Assembly (NCBI RefSeq): GCF_001938945.1
Contig: NZ_MKIO01000029.1
Coordinates: 124,001 to 188,000 of the forward strand
Origin: Xaviernesmea rhizosphaerae
Lineage (GTDB): Bacteria; Pseudomonadota; Alphaproteobacteria; Rhizobiales; Rhizobiaceae
DNA: 64,000 nt
Reading direction: 5' to 3'
Below, in pieces: positions 43,153 to 52,695 of this stretch (its first letter is position 1; every line of letters starts with the position of its first letter). Below the pieces are notes generated by a model that worked only from the letters and a program-made list of their open reading frames with translations, had not been told where the DNA came from and did no database searches. The position numbers were made by a program, and so were the translations under genes.

Positions 43153-44016
43153 TCAGGCCGCCCGCTTGGCCCGCCGCTTCAGCCCGAGGCGCCGTCTGCG
43201 CCCCGATGGGCTGCGCAAGGCGAAGACGGATTGGTAGATCCGCGCCAGCAGATCCTTGCGGTCGGTCAGCGGCGCCAGCGTCGCCCAGGGCAGAACCGGG
43301 CCGATCCGCGCCTCGATGGTCTTGCCGGAGAGACGGCGGAATTCCCGGATGAGCAGCGACAGGCGCAGCGTCAGCGAAATCTTGCTGACCAGATGGAACA
43401 GCCGGCCATTCTGCCCCTCGAAATAGACGGGAATGACGCTGGCCTGCGCGGCCTGCACCAGCTTGGCCGGAAAGATCTTCCACGGCAGGTCCTCCGCCCG
43501 GCCGAAGCCGCGGCGCGCGGTGGCCACGCCGCCGGCCGGGAAGACGACGATGGTCGTTCCCTCTTTCAGCAGCTTCACCGCCTCGTGGCGGGTGCGCATG
43601 TTGAGCGCCAGCGCCTCGCGACTTTCCTCGAAGGACACCGGCAGCGCATAGGGCGCCATTTCCGAGATTTTCAGGAGATCATTGTGAATCAGGACGCGGA
43701 AGGGACGGCCGAGCCTTTCAGCCAGCGACAGGATGGCGATGCCGTCGCCAATGCCGAAAGGATGGTTGGCGACGATGACGAGCGGCGTATCCGGCAGGTC
43801 GCGCGGCGGCCATTCGCCCTCGACCCTCAACCCGATATCGACCATGGAGAGCATCTCGCCGAAGACATGGGCGCTCTGGCCGACGACCTCGCTGCGCCAG
43901 CGGCCATAGATGCGGGCATAGCGGTCGCGCCCGCCCAGCCCCTCCACCGTGCGGATGAACCAGCGCTTCAGCCGCCGGTCGCTGTCATTGGCGTAGGAAA
44001 GTTCCTTGAAATGCAC
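43153..44016 (-). CDS. Lysophospholipid acyltransferase family protein
   Basis: A 287-residue PlsC-like acyltransferase. The catalytic motif is NHPFGIGDG (His five residues from Asp, as in the haemolysin/OlsA-related branch). Block III VVFPAGGVATARRGFG and the VIPVYFEGQNG strand are also seen. It ends in a strongly basic tail (GRRRRLGLKRRAKRAA) that could bind membranes. The substrate is probably an acyl acceptor lipid; ornithine-lipid or phospholipid synthesis cannot be separated from sequence. It lies downstream of thrS, after a terminator. Confidence 0.85.
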   Translation of the reverse strand: MHFKELSYANDSDRRLKRWFIRTVEGLGGRDRYARIYGRWRSEVVGQSAHVFGEMLSMVDIGLRVEGEWPPRDLPDTPLVIVANHPFGIGDGIAILSLAERLGRPFRVLIHNDLLKISEMAPYALPVSFEESREALALNMRTRHEAVKLLKEGTTIVVFPAGGVATARRGFGRAEDLPWKIFPAKLVQAAQASVIPVYFEGQNGRLFHLVSKISLTLRLSLLIREFRRLSGKTIEARIGPVLPWATLAPLTDRKDLLARIYQSVFALRSPSGRRRRLGLKRRAKRAA

Positions 44017-44085
44017 TGGCGTCGCGCCCCCTGCTCACCACGCATGCTCACACTCAAAGATGCCGGCAGGCATGCCGCATCTGTT

Positions 44086-44113
44086 GAAAAGGGCGCGGCC
44101 ATCGGCCACGCCC
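44086..44113 (-). terminator. Intrinsic terminator of thrS
   Basis: GGGCGCGGCC (44091-44100) pairs with GGCCACGCCC (44104-44113) around a 3-base loop with one G-T pair. On the minus strand TTTT follows directly. It lies 20 bases after the thrS stop and separates it from the acyltransferase gene. Confidence 0.85.
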
Positions 44114-44132
44114 CTTTCACCGTCTTCGATCC

Positions 44133-46115
44133 TCAGCCGGCCTTGCGGGCGGCGCGTTTGCGCGCGACATCCGGCGGCGTCGCCTCTTCGATCAGGGTCG
44201 AAAGCGCCTCGTCCAGCGCCATCGGCGTCTGGGCCTGGCTGCCCAGGCGGCGGATGTTGACCGAACGCTCCTCGGCCTCCTTGCGGCCGCAGACGAGAAT
44301 GACCGGCACCTTGGTCACGGAATGCTCACGGACCTTGTAGTTGATCTTCTCGTTGCGGAAGTCGGTCTCGACCGCGAGCCCCGCATCGCGCAGGAGCTCG
44401 GCCACTTCCTGGCCATAGGCATCGGCTTCCGAGGTGATCGTCGCCACCACCACCTGCACCGGCGCGAACCAGAGCGGCATATGGCCGGCGAAATTCTCGA
44501 TCAGAATGCCGAGGAAGCGCTCCATCGAGCCGCAAATCGCGCGATGGATCATGACCGGCTGGGTCTTTTCCGAATTGCTGTCGATGTAGAAGGCGCCGAA
44601 GCGTTCCGGCAGGTTGAAGTCCACCTGCGTGGTTCCGCATTGCCATTCGCGGCCGATGGCGTCCTTCAGCGTATATTCGAACTTCGGCCCGTAGAAAGCG
44701 CCCTCGCCCGGCAGGATGCCGGTCTTGATGCGCCCGCCGGACTGGGCCTCGATGGTCTTCAGCACCTCCATCATCACGCCTTCGGCGCGATCCCAGAGCG
44801 CATCGGACCCCACGCGCTTCTCCGGCCGGGTTGAGAGCTTCACCACCACTTCCTTGAAGCCGAAATCCTCATAGACCGAGAGGATCAGCGCATTGATGCG
44901 CAGGCATTCCTCGGCCAGCTGCTCGTCGGTGCAGAAGACATGCGCATCGTCCTGGGTGAAGCCGCGCACGCGCATCAGCCCATGCAGTGCGCCCGAAGGC
45001 TCGTAGCGATGGACATTGCCGAATTCCGCAAGGCGGATCGGCAGTTCGCGGTAGGACTTCAGGCCATGCTTGAAGATCTGCACATGGCCGGGGCAGTTCA
45101 TCGGCTTCAGCGCGAAGACGCGCTCGTCATCGGTCTCGTCGCCTGCGACGGTGACCTTGAACATGTTGTCGCGATACCAGCCCCAGTGGCCCGAGGTTTC
45201 CCACAGCGACTTGTCGAGCACCTGCGGCGCGTTGACCTCCTGATAGGTGCCGGCCAGCCGTCGGCGCATATAGGCAACCAGCGTCTGGAACATGCGCCAG
45301 CCCTTGCCATGCCAGAAGACGACGCCGGGGCCCTCCTCCTGGAAATGGAACAGATCCATCTCGCGGCCGAGGCGGCGATGGTCGCGCTTCTCGGCTTCGG
45401 CGAGGATGTTAAGATACTGGTCCAGCTCTTCCTGCGTGCGCCAGGCGGTGCCGTAGATGCGCGTCAGCATCGGATTGTTGCTGTCGCCGCGCCAATAGGC
45501 GCCGGCCACCTTCATCAGCTTGAAGGCGGTGCCGATCTGGCCGGTGGAGGCCATGTGCGGGCCACGGCAGAGATCGAACCAGTCGCCCTGGTAATAGATC
45601 TTCAGGTCCTGACCTTCGGGGATCGCATCGACCAGCTCGACCTTGAAGGCCTCGCCCTTGTCGGCAAAGACCTGGCGGGCCTTGTCGCGCGGCCAGACTT
45701 GCTTTGTGAAGGCCTTGTTGCGCTGGATGATCTCCTTCATCCGCTTCTCGATCTTCGGCAGATCGTCGGGCGTGAAGGGCTCGTTCTTGGCAAAATCGTA
45801 ATAGAATCCGTTCTCGATCACCGGGCCGATGGTGACCTGCGTGCCGGGCCACAGCTCCTGCACGGCCTCGGCCATCACATGGGCGGCGTCGTGGCGGATG
45901 AGTTCGAGCGCGCGGTCGTCCTCGCGCGTGACGATCTCGATCCGGCCGTCGGTCACCGGGTCGGAGAGATCGACGAGCGCGCCGTCGAGCGCGATGGCGA
46001 TGGCCTTCTTGGCCAGCGATTTGGAGATGGATTCGGCCACCTCGCGGCCGGTCGTGCCGGCGGCGTAAGAGCGAACGGAGCCATCAGGAAATGTCAGGGA
46101 AACGGCGTCAGCCAT
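44133..46115 (-). CDS. thrS: Threonyl-tRNA synthetase
   Basis: Class II aminoacyl-tRNA synthetase that charges tRNA-Thr. The 660 residues hold a TGS domain (about 1-65), an editing domain with [11 protein letters not shown] (HxxxH) near 75, and the catalytic core with [16 protein letters not shown] (zinc Cys and His), [28 protein letters not shown] (motif 2), motif 3 [11 protein letters not shown], and a C-terminal anticodon-binding domain. The length is normal. It lies downstream of the DD-carboxypeptidase gene with 164 bp between. Confidence 0.98.
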   Translation of the reverse strand: MADAVSLTFPDGSVRSYAAGTTGREVAESISKSLAKKAIAIALDGALVDLSDPVTDGRIEIVTREDDRALELIRHDAAHVMAEAVQELWPGTQVTIGPVIENGFYYDFAKNEPFTPDDLPKIEKRMKEIIQRNKAFTKQVWPRDKARQVFADKGEAFKVELVDAIPEGQDLKIYYQGDWFDLCRGPHMASTGQIGTAFKLMKVAGAYWRGDSNNPMLTRIYGTAWRTQEELDQYLNILAEAEKRDHRRLGREMDLFHFQEEGPGVVFWHGKGWRMFQTLVAYMRRRLAGTYQEVNAPQVLDKSLWETSGHWGWYRDNMFKVTVAGDETDDERVFALKPMNCPGHVQIFKHGLKSYRELPIRLAEFGNVHRYEPSGALHGLMRVRGFTQDDAHVFCTDEQLAEECLRINALILSVYEDFGFKEVVVKLSTRPEKRVGSDALWDRAEGVMMEVLKTIEAQSGGRIKTGILPGEGAFYGPKFEYTLKDAIGREWQCGTTQVDFNLPERFGAFYIDSNSEKTQPVMIHRAICGSMERFLGILIENFAGHMPLWFAPVQVVVATITSEADAYGQEVAELLRDAGLAVETDFRNEKINYKVREHSVTKVPVILVCGRKEAEERSVNIRRLGSQAQTPMALDEALSTLIEEATPPDVARKRAARKAG

Positions 46116-46279
46116 GGGTCTCTCCTATCCAGTCCCGCCAACGAATGCGGGTGGTGATGATCGGGCCGCGGGAAGCGGCGATGGACGCGCTCTGATAGGG
46201 CTTTTGCCCGCAGGAGTAAAGCAAGGCGGGAAGGCGGCGCAAGCGCCGCGACAGCCAGCGCCCTGCCCCGCAGCTCGCC

Positions 46280-47578
46280 TCAGGAATGCCGGACCGGCAG
46301 GCAGGAGACATGGCTGCGCTTGAGCACGCGGCAGGCGGAGGCCGCATCCTTCTCGCTGCCGGTGCCGGAAAAGCGCACGCGGAACAGCGCCTTGTGGCCG
46401 GAGCCCGAGGCGATCACCGTGCCCTTGGCCGGCTTGCCACCGGCTTTCAGAAGGTCGCCGACATGGTCGCGCAGCGTTTCGGCGCCCTTGCGGCTGCCGC
46501 TGGTGCCCACCTGGATCGTCCAGCTCGACCGGGCGGAGACATGCTCGGCCGCCACAGGCATGCCGCCATCGCCCTGTTCGAGATCGGCATCGTCGATGAT
46601 ATCCGCCACCTCCATCGGCCGATCGGCCGGGCGCGGTGCCGTCGTCTCGGCTTCGGCTTCGGCTTCGTCGTCATCGGCATCCTCGGCTGCAACAGGCGTT
46701 ACACCCTTGCGGCCGGCCTTGCCCGCCGGCCTGGCGGCGGCCACGGTCACGCTTTTCTCGTGGGAAAAGCGGTTGAGCAGCGCGGCCATCTGATTGTCCC
46801 GCGCGGCTGCCGAGCGCCCGCCCAGCACCACGCCGATCAGATGGCTCTTCGGGGTCGAGAGCGAGGAGACGAGATTGTAGCCGGCCGCGTCCGTATAGCC
46901 GGTCTTGATTCCATCGACGCCGGCATAGCGATACATTAGATTGTTATGGCCGTGGATCGTGCGGCCGCGGAAGACGAAGCTGCGCTGGGAGAAAAGCTTG
47001 TACTGGGCGGGAAAGTCGCGCTTGAGCGCCAGGCCCAGCCGCGCCATGTCCTCGGCCGTGGTCAGTTGCGGCGCCCTGGCCGTCAGTCCGGCCGGCGTGG
47101 CGAAGATCGTGTCGCGCATGCCGAGCTGGCGGCCCTTCTCGGTCATCCTGCGGGCAAAGGCGGCTTCCGATCCGGCGAGATGCTCGCCCATCGCGGTCGC
47201 CGCATCATTGGCGGAGAGGATGATCATGGCACTGACGGCTTCGCGCACGCTGATGGTGGTGCCGGCCTTCACATTCAGCTTCATGCGGACCTTGGAGGCC
47301 GCGTTAGCCGACATCGCGATGCGATCGTCCCAGTGCAGCCGCCCGGCGCGCAGCGCCTCGAAGGTGAGATAGAGCGTCATCATCTTGGCGAGCGAGGCCG
47401 GCGGACGCCGGGTCTTTCCGCCCTGGCCGCCGAGGAATGTCCCCGAGGTCACATCCATGACCGCCCAAGTGGTTTCGGCCGCGGCCGCACCGGCCTGCAG
47501 AACGCTGCTCACAGCCACGAGCAAGCCCAGGGCCGCCACGCGCACGGCCTTCAAGAAAGTCGACAAAATCCGCCCCAC
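46280..47578 (-). CDS. D-alanyl-D-alanine carboxypeptidase (PBP5/DacA family) with SPOR domain
   Basis: A 432-residue penicillin-binding protein that trims the terminal D-Ala of peptidoglycan stems. The signal peptide is at 1-34. Catalytic motifs are SLAK (S62, K65), SAN (122-124) and KTG (225-227). An acidic linker (about 280-350) leads to a C-terminal SPOR domain (WTIQVGTSGSRKGAETLRD), which targets septal denuded glycan. The start codon is GTG 47578; a MITE-like repeat begins 9 bases upstream, so the ribosome site lies in or beside the repeat. A paralogue with the same layout is at 56763. Confidence 0.9.
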   Translation of the reverse strand: MGRILSTFLKAVRVAALGLLVAVSSVLQAGAAAAETTWAVMDVTSGTFLGGQGGKTRRPPASLAKMMTLYLTFEALRAGRLHWDDRIAMSANAASKVRMKLNVKAGTTISVREAVSAMIILSANDAATAMGEHLAGSEAAFARRMTEKGRQLGMRDTIFATPAGLTARAPQLTTAEDMARLGLALKRDFPAQYKLFSQRSFVFRGRTIHGHNNLMYRYAGVDGIKTGYTDAAGYNLVSSLSTPKSHLIGVVLGGRSAAARDNQMAALLNRFSHEKSVTVAAARPAGKAGRKGVTPVAAEDADDDEAEAEAETTAPRPADRPMEVADIIDDADLEQGDGGMPVAAEHVSARSSWTIQVGTSGSRKGAETLRDHVGDLLKAGGKPAKGTVIASGSGHKALFRVRFSGTGSEKDAASACRVLKRSHVSCLPVRHS

Positions 47579-47587
47579 AACCGTCTT

Positions 47588-47729
47588 ACAGTCTGTTCAA
47601 GGATTGCTGTTGGTCTGACGAAAATGGTGATTTCGAGAACCGGAGCGCAGCGTACTTAAGGTCCGTGAGCACCGGAAGCGCAGAAATTGCCATTTGCAGG
47701 CCGCCAACGGCGATTGTTGGACAGACTGT
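47588..47729 (+). mobile_element. 142-bp MITE-like element, copy 1
   Basis: The element starts ACAGTCTGTTCAA and ends TTGGACAGACTGT. The outer 9 bases are perfect inverted repeats and about 20 of the first 28 bases match. It has no coding capacity. A second copy of the same length and about 95% identity is at 59505-59646 in the same orientation. I see no clear target-site duplication. It lies immediately upstream of the DD-carboxypeptidase GTG start. Confidence 0.8.
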
Positions 47730-47934
47730 TGATCCAACAAGCGCCCGGACGCCCATCACCCAAATGATTGCGCGGTACGCTGGCGGCCCTTGTTGGCGGG
47801 CATGCGGCAAACAGTGAAGCGGGGACGATCCGCACCGGAACTTTCAGCTTTTAGGTAAAGGATGTCTTAACCTTAAGCCCTGGAGGTTCATGTTCAAGGC
47901 AAAGACCGGCGGCTGCACAGCTTGCCGGCCGGCA

Positions 47935-48330
47935 TCAATGCTTGCCGAGCTGCCAGAGGCGCCATGGCGCCCACCAGCCCAGCCGTGGCGCCAGCCTCTC
48001 GGGGACCGGGTCGAGGCCGGTCGTGCCGCCGGGGCCGCAGCGCGCCACGCGAAACAGCGCCATCCACCCGCCGCGCCAGAGACCATGGCGGGCGATGGCC
48101 TCATAGCCATATTCCGAGCAGGTGGGGATATGCCGGCAGCCATGGCCGACGAAGCCGGAGAGCGTCAGCTGATAGAGCCGGATCAGCCCCAGACCCGCCA
48201 GCCGGCCCGGCGTGCGGCGAAACGGGCCGCGCCAGTTGCGGCTGAAGCGGGGTGTGGGCTTCGTCCGGGGTGCGGTCTCGGCAGGGTCTTTCGCGGGGTG
48301 TTCATGCGGCCCGCCGCAGGCTTTACACAA
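47935..48330 (-). CDS. yidD: YidD-family membrane protein insertion factor
   Basis: A 131-residue protein. The YidD core (about 45-115) includes GLIRLYQLTLSGFVGHGCRHIPTCSEYG and the RGGW segment with four conserved cysteines/prolines. YidD assists YidC-dependent insertion of inner-membrane proteins. It is longer than usual because of a hydrophilic, Pro/Arg-rich N-terminus of about 40 residues, so the real start may lie further in. The IscU-like gene stops about 90 bp upstream. Confidence 0.88.
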   Translation of the reverse strand: MCKACGGPHEHPAKDPAETAPRTKPTPRFSRNWRGPFRRTPGRLAGLGLIRLYQLTLSGFVGHGCRHIPTCSEYGYEAIARHGLWRGGWMALFRVARCGPGGTTGLDPVPERLAPRLGWWAPWRLWQLGKH

Positions 48331-48419
48331 GCCGTATCTCCTTCAGGGCCAATCTCTCTCACGCCACGCCGCCTTCGGCAGAGCGGCGCGGCATCCCTGG
48401 GCGCGGCACTCCGCAAGGC

Positions 48420-48866
48420 TCATTCGGCAGCCGTGCGGCGGGCATCGATCTGGTCGAGGCAGTCCACCACCGCATCAAAGGTCAGCATGGTCGAGGCGTG
48501 GCGCGCCTTGAAATCCTTGACCGGTTTGAGCACGCGCATCTCCTCGAACCGCCCGTCAGGCCCCTCGCCACCCTCCTTGAGCATGGCGAGCATGGCCGCG
48601 CGCGCGGCGCGCAGCTCGGCGGCGCTGGCGCCCACGACGTTCTTCGCCATGATCGCCGAAGAAGCCTGACCCAGCGCGCAGGCCTTCACCTCCTGGGCGA
48701 AGTCCGTGACACGATCGGCGTCGAGCTTCAGATAGACTTTCACCTTGGAGCCGCAGAGGCGTGAATGCGCCTGTGCGGCGGCATCGGCATCCTCCAGCCG
48801 GCCGAGGCGGCCGACATTGCCGGCATAGTCGAGAATGCGGCTGCTGTAGATATCGTCCATCGTCAT
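48420..48866 (-). CDS. Iron-sulfur cluster assembly scaffold protein (IscU/NifU-N-like)
   Basis: A 148-residue scaffold-fold protein. It starts MTMDDIYSSRILDYAGN, has HSRLCGSKVKVYLKLDADRV with the first conserved Cys and FAQEVKACALGQASSAIM with the second, and a DFKARHASTMLTFDAV segment; a Cys near 137 (VDCLDQ) may be a third ligand. The group is related to IscU and SufU and transfers Fe-S clusters; rhizobial members are poorly studied. ATG 48866 or 48860 can start it. It is divergent from folE. Confidence 0.85.
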   Translation of the reverse strand: MTMDDIYSSRILDYAGNVGRLGRLEDADAAAQAHSRLCGSKVKVYLKLDADRVTDFAQEVKACALGQASSAIMAKNVVGASAAELRAARAAMLAMLKEGGEGPDGRFEEMRVLKPVKDFKARHASTMLTFDAVVDCLDQIDARRTAAE

Positions 48867-49293
48867 CGCGGCGAATGCCCCATCTTGGCGCAGCGCACGC
48901 AAGGGTCTTGCCCGCCCCTGAGCGCGATTGCGAAGGATTGCTCGGGTGATGGCGCAAAAAAGCGAGAGGCCTGCGCACATCGCTCTTTCGACAAGAGCCC
49001 GGTAACATTATATGGTAGCCATCCCCGGGGCGGCAATCCGCTTGGGGACGGGATTGTTGCACAGGGCCACGGGCCTTTGCGGCATGACAGGGTGAAATGC
49101 GGGCCGGGCCCAGACGAAGAGGATGCGGATCGCCGGAGACGGCTTCAGGCGCAGGCACGAGAGCCCCCGGGAACGAGCGTTTCCAAGGGGCCCAAAGCCA
49201 GCGGCACGAAGCGCTGCGGACGAGACAGAACTCCGGTCAGGCCAAAGTCCTGGCCGAAACAGACCATGGACCGCCACGCGCCAAGGAACCATC
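48867..49293. other. Divergent promoter region between the IscU-like gene and folE
   Basis: These 427 bp contain no gene. Nothing operator-like stood out apart from an AT-richer patch around 49000-49020 (TAACATTATATGGTA). Promoters for both neighbours should lie here. Confidence 0.35.
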
Positions 49294-49911
49294 ATGGACG
49301 CCATCATCAAGAATTTTCCCGCGCCTGAAGGTGTCGACGACCGGCCGAGCCAGAAGGAAGCGGAGGACGCGGTGCGCGTTCTCCTGCGCTGGGCGGGCGA
49401 GGATCCCGAACGCGAAGGCCTCAGGGATACGCCAGCGCGTGTGGCGAAATCCTATCGCGAACTCTTTGCCGGCTATGATCTCGCGGCGGAAGACGTGCTG
49501 GGCCGCACCTTCGAGGAAGTGGCCGGCTACGACGAGATGGTGCTGGTCAAGGACATCCCGTTCTTCTCGCATTGCGAACATCACATGGTGCCGATCATCG
49601 GCCGCGCCCATGTGGCCTATCTGCCGCAGGGCCGGGTTCTCGGCCTGTCGAAGATCGCCCGCGTCGTCGATATCTACGGCCGCCGCCTGCAGACCCAGGA
49701 AAGCATGACGGCGCAGATCGCCACCGCCATCGACGAGACGCTGCGCCCGCGGGGCGTCGCCGTGATGATCGAGGCGGAGCATCTGTGCATGGCCATGCGC
49801 GGCGTGCAGAAGCAGGGCTCGACCACGCTCACCACCACCTTCACCGGCGCCTTCAAGACCGACGCGGCCGAGCAGGCCCGCTTCATGACCTTCCTGCGCG
49901 CCCAGCGCTGA
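49294..49911 (+). CDS. folE: GTP cyclohydrolase I
   Basis: First enzyme of folate (tetrahydropterin) synthesis, converting GTP to dihydroneopterin triphosphate. The 205 residues show the zinc ligands C94 and H97 in [20 protein letters not shown] and C165 in EHLCMAMRG, plus the [11 protein letters not shown] helix and the [11 protein letters not shown] strand. ATG 49294 gives the family length; an in-frame extension to 49123 is non-conserved. It is followed 149 bp later by hisI on the same strand. Confidence 0.97.
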   Translation: MDAIIKNFPAPEGVDDRPSQKEAEDAVRVLLRWAGEDPEREGLRDTPARVAKSYRELFAGYDLAAEDVLGRTFEEVAGYDEMVLVKDIPFFSHCEHHMVPIIGRAHVAYLPQGRVLGLSKIARVVDIYGRRLQTQESMTAQIATAIDETLRPRGVAVMIEAEHLCMAMRGVQKQGSTTLTTTFTGAFKTDAAEQARFMTFLRAQR

Positions 49912-50060
49912 GAAGCATCGGGGCGCCGCGCGCCGGCATAGGCGCGCGCCCGCAGCTTGCGGCTTTGCCTCCGGAGCGCGGCCCGTTCAGCGGCCGCGAC
50001 GGGCCACTCCTGTTTTCGCTCCATCCCTTCTTGTTCGATCTCTCATTGTTCGGGCCCGCC

Positions 50061-50501
50061 ATGTCCTCTTCCGATGCCCTTTTCAGCCCGCCCCCGTCCG
50101 ACAAGGCACTTCTCGAAGAAGGCCAGGCCTTCACACCACGCTTCGGCGCGGATGGGCTGATCACGGCGATCGTCACCGATGCAGGGGACGGCGCGCTTTT
50201 GATGGTCGCGCATATGAATGCGCAGTCGCTCGCGCTGACGCTCTCGACCGGCATCGCCCATTACTGGAGCCGCTCGCGCGGGCAGCTGTGGAAGAAGGGC
50301 GAAACCTCGGGCAATCTGCAGAGCGTGGTGGAGCTGCGCACGGATTGCGACCAGGATGCGCTCTGGCTCAAGGTCACGGTGGCGGGCGACGGCCCCACCT
50401 GCCATACCGGCCGCCGCTCCTGCTTCTACCGCGTGGTGGAAACCCGCGATGGCGCCCCGGTTCTCCTCAGCGACGGCCCTGCGCCGCACGATCACGGCTG
50501 A
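50061..50501 (+). CDS. hisI: Phosphoribosyl-AMP cyclohydrolase
   Basis: Opens the purine ring of phosphoribosyl-AMP in histidine biosynthesis. The 146 residues contain [18 protein letters not shown], the family's [18 protein letters not shown], the metal-binding DCDQD and the zinc-site [10 protein letters not shown]. It is a stand-alone HisI without the HisE part, usual for alphaproteobacteria. The frame is open upstream into folE, but ATG 50061 fits the family. Confidence 0.96.
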   Translation: MSSSDALFSPPPSDKALLEEGQAFTPRFGADGLITAIVTDAGDGALLMVAHMNAQSLALTLSTGIAHYWSRSRGQLWKKGETSGNLQSVVELRTDCDQDALWLKVTVAGDGPTCHTGRRSCFYRVVETRDGAPVLLSDGPAPHDHG

Positions 50502-51027
50502 GTGTGGGCCCGGGTAACGGACCCGGCTCGACAGACACGAAAAGGGGACTCGACGGACCGGTTAGCGTCCCCCCTTGCATCTCGATCGCATCACGCGCTG
50601 CTATACCAAGCGGCTCAACCCCGCTCGGGCAAAGCCCGTCGTCGCGTACCTCTATCCTTTTGCCCGTTTGCGCCTTCTGCCCGTTTGCGATGCCTCCTGC
50701 ATCTTTTCCAGGCATGATCTGTGCCGTGAACCGAATTGCAACGCTCTCCTGCGACGATGGCGCGACACGCAGTGGGCGGCGCGGGCGCGCCGGTCGCCTT
50801 CGGCAGGGCGGACGTCAGGACAGGTTGGGGCTTGCGCGCGGTCAGGCGGTTGAGCGCCAGGGGTCGACATCGGTCGGGTCGACGCGCGCTTGGCCTTCGC
50901 CCGCTCATGCCATGTCCTTCGCCATTATGCGGCCGGACAGGCATGCAAGGCGTGACGAGCGGTCGTTCGCGTGCCTCTCCAATGACGGGGCATAAGCGGG
51001 CGGATCGGCGAGTTTGGGGGAAAGCGC
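50502..51027. other. Intergenic region between hisI and the patatin gene
   Basis: In 526 bp I see no gene with credible boundaries. Frames open here are high-GC shadows without Shine-Dalgarno sequences or family motifs. The patatin promoter should lie near the right end. Confidence 0.35.
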
Positions 51028-51972
51028 ATGCTGGACTGGAATTTCCTGCGCATGCCGGCAGCCAATGGCCATGGGGCCGCAGGCCACGGGCTGGCAAAGC
51101 CGCAGCCGGCGAAAGCCAAGGCGAAGATCGCGCTGGCGCTTGGCGGTGGCGCGGCGCGCGGCTGGGCCCATATCGGCGTGCTGCGCGCGCTGGACGAGGA
51201 AAAGATCGAGATCGGCATGATCGCCGGCACCTCGATCGGCGCGCTGGTCGGCGGCTGCTATCTCGCCGGCAAGCTCGATGAGCTGGAAAGCTTCGCCCGC
51301 TCGCTCACCATGCGCCGCATCGCCAGCATGCTGGATTTCGCCATTGGCGGCGGCGGCCTGTTCGGTGGCCTGCGGCTGACCAAGCGGATGCAGGAACATA
51401 TGGCCGACCTGACGATCGAAAGCCTCGGCCGGCCTTTCGTCGCGGTGGCCTGCGAGATCCAGACCGGTCATGAAGTCTGGATCGCCGAGGGCTCGCTGAT
51501 CACCGCCATCCGCGCCTCCTATGCCCTGCCCGGCATTTTCGAACCGGTGAAATGCGCCAATCGCACGCTGGTCGATGGCGCCATCGTCAATCCCGTGCCG
51601 GTGTCGGTTTGCCGCGCCTATGAACAGCCGCTCGTGGTGGCCGTAAACCTCAACTACGATCTCTATGGCCGTTCGGCGGTGGTGAAGCTCAAGGCAAGCC
51701 AGCCGCCGGCCGCTGCGCTCAGCCCCGGCACGGAGGCGGTGTCCCGCCTCGGGGTCACCAGCGTGATGGTGCAGGCGTTCAACATCATCCAGGACCGGAT
51801 TTCCCGGGCGCGGCTGGCCGGAGATCCGCCCGATCTCTCGCTGCATCCGCGTCTCAACGATATCGGCCTGTCGGAATTTCACCGCGCAGGGGAAGCGATC
51901 GAGCGGGGCTATACGGAAGCCCGCGCCCGCATCGCCGATCTGAAACGTCTGCAGGATGTCGTGCTCAGGTGA
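51028..51972 (+). CDS. Patatin-like phospholipase (RssA-type)
   Basis: A 314-residue serine hydrolase with the patatin dyad: oxyanion loop GGGAARG (39-45), nucleophile S69 in GTSIG and D183 in DGAIVNPVPV. It has no signal peptide, as in cytosolic RssA/YchK-type members, which probably hydrolyse phospholipids or their lysoforms. The 30-residue N-terminus before the fold is low complexity. The CBS gene that follows is on the opposite strand. Confidence 0.92.
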   Translation: MLDWNFLRMPAANGHGAAGHGLAKPQPAKAKAKIALALGGGAARGWAHIGVLRALDEEKIEIGMIAGTSIGALVGGCYLAGKLDELESFARSLTMRRIASMLDFAIGGGGLFGGLRLTKRMQEHMADLTIESLGRPFVAVACEIQTGHEVWIAEGSLITAIRASYALPGIFEPVKCANRTLVDGAIVNPVPVSVCRAYEQPLVVAVNLNYDLYGRSAVVKLKASQPPAAALSPGTEAVSRLGVTSVMVQAFNIIQDRISRARLAGDPPDLSLHPRLNDIGLSEFHRAGEAIERGYTEARARIADLKRLQDVVLR

Positions 51973-52074
51973 GCGCCAGGGCGACCAGGTAAGCGCCCGG
52001 CATCCGCGAGCGTGTCGATTATCCTTGAGATGCAAGATCCTCGGCACGAGGCCGAGGGTGATGGCGGGAGCCGC

Positions 52075-52500
52075 TTATCCGGCAATATAGGCCTTGATCT
52101 GCTCGGTCTCGCCCTCGATGGTGCGGATGTGGTTTCGCACGGCGTCGCCGATCGAGACGATGCCGATCAGCCGGCCATTGCGCTCCACCGGCAGATGCCG
52201 GGCGCGATGACGGTTCATCGTTTCCATCAGCTGATGAATGCTTGTCGCCTCGCTGCACAGATGCACCTCGCGCGACATGAGCTGCGCCACCGGCATGTCC
52301 AGCGCGCTCGCGCCATGGCGCGCCACCGCGCCGACGACATCGCGCTCGGCCAGCACGCCCGTGATCGTCTCGCCCTCCAGCACGACGACCGCACCGATCC
52401 GGTGCTCGTTGAGCAGCGCGGCCGCGCTCCTCAATGTCTCCTGCGGCGCGACGGTGACGACGCGACGTCCCTTTTCATCGAGGATGGCCTTAACAGACAT
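52075..52500 (-). CDS. CBS domain-pair protein
   Basis: A 141-residue stand-alone Bateman module. CBS one covers about 8-65 (VTVAPQETLRSAAALLNEHRIGAVVVLEG, TGVLAERDVVGAVA) and CBS two about 75-130 (ATSIHQLMETMNRHRARHLPVERNGRLIGIVSIGDAVR). Such modules bind adenosine nucleotides and often regulate partners; the partner here is unknown. ATG 52500 starts at the usual place; upstream frame to 52575 is not conserved. Convergent with the patatin gene. Confidence 0.9.
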   Translation of the reverse strand: MSVKAILDEKGRRVVTVAPQETLRSAAALLNEHRIGAVVVLEGETITGVLAERDVVGAVARHGASALDMPVAQLMSREVHLCSEATSIHQLMETMNRHRARHLPVERNGRLIGIVSIGDAVRNHIRTIEGETEQIKAYIAG

Positions 52501-52695
52501 TCGAAACCTCCCGTTTTCGGTGACTGACAGCGGGATCGTGCGCCTCAAGCGGTGGGAAATCAAGCGCAAGGTCAACAGGAGGTTAAGAGCGCCGGGAAGA
52601 CTGCGACGCCAGCTCTTCTAATCGTCCGATGAGCATAAAGCCGGCATGCGCTTGAGCCGAAACCAAATGGTCTCTTTCCGCGCGACCGGTAAGAC

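Noticed and set aside
47586..47810. Small minus-strand frame ending in SKSPFSSDQQQSLNRL
   Set aside because: The conserved end comes from the MITE-like repeat, and the same peptide appears at the other copy, so it is a by-product of the repeat.
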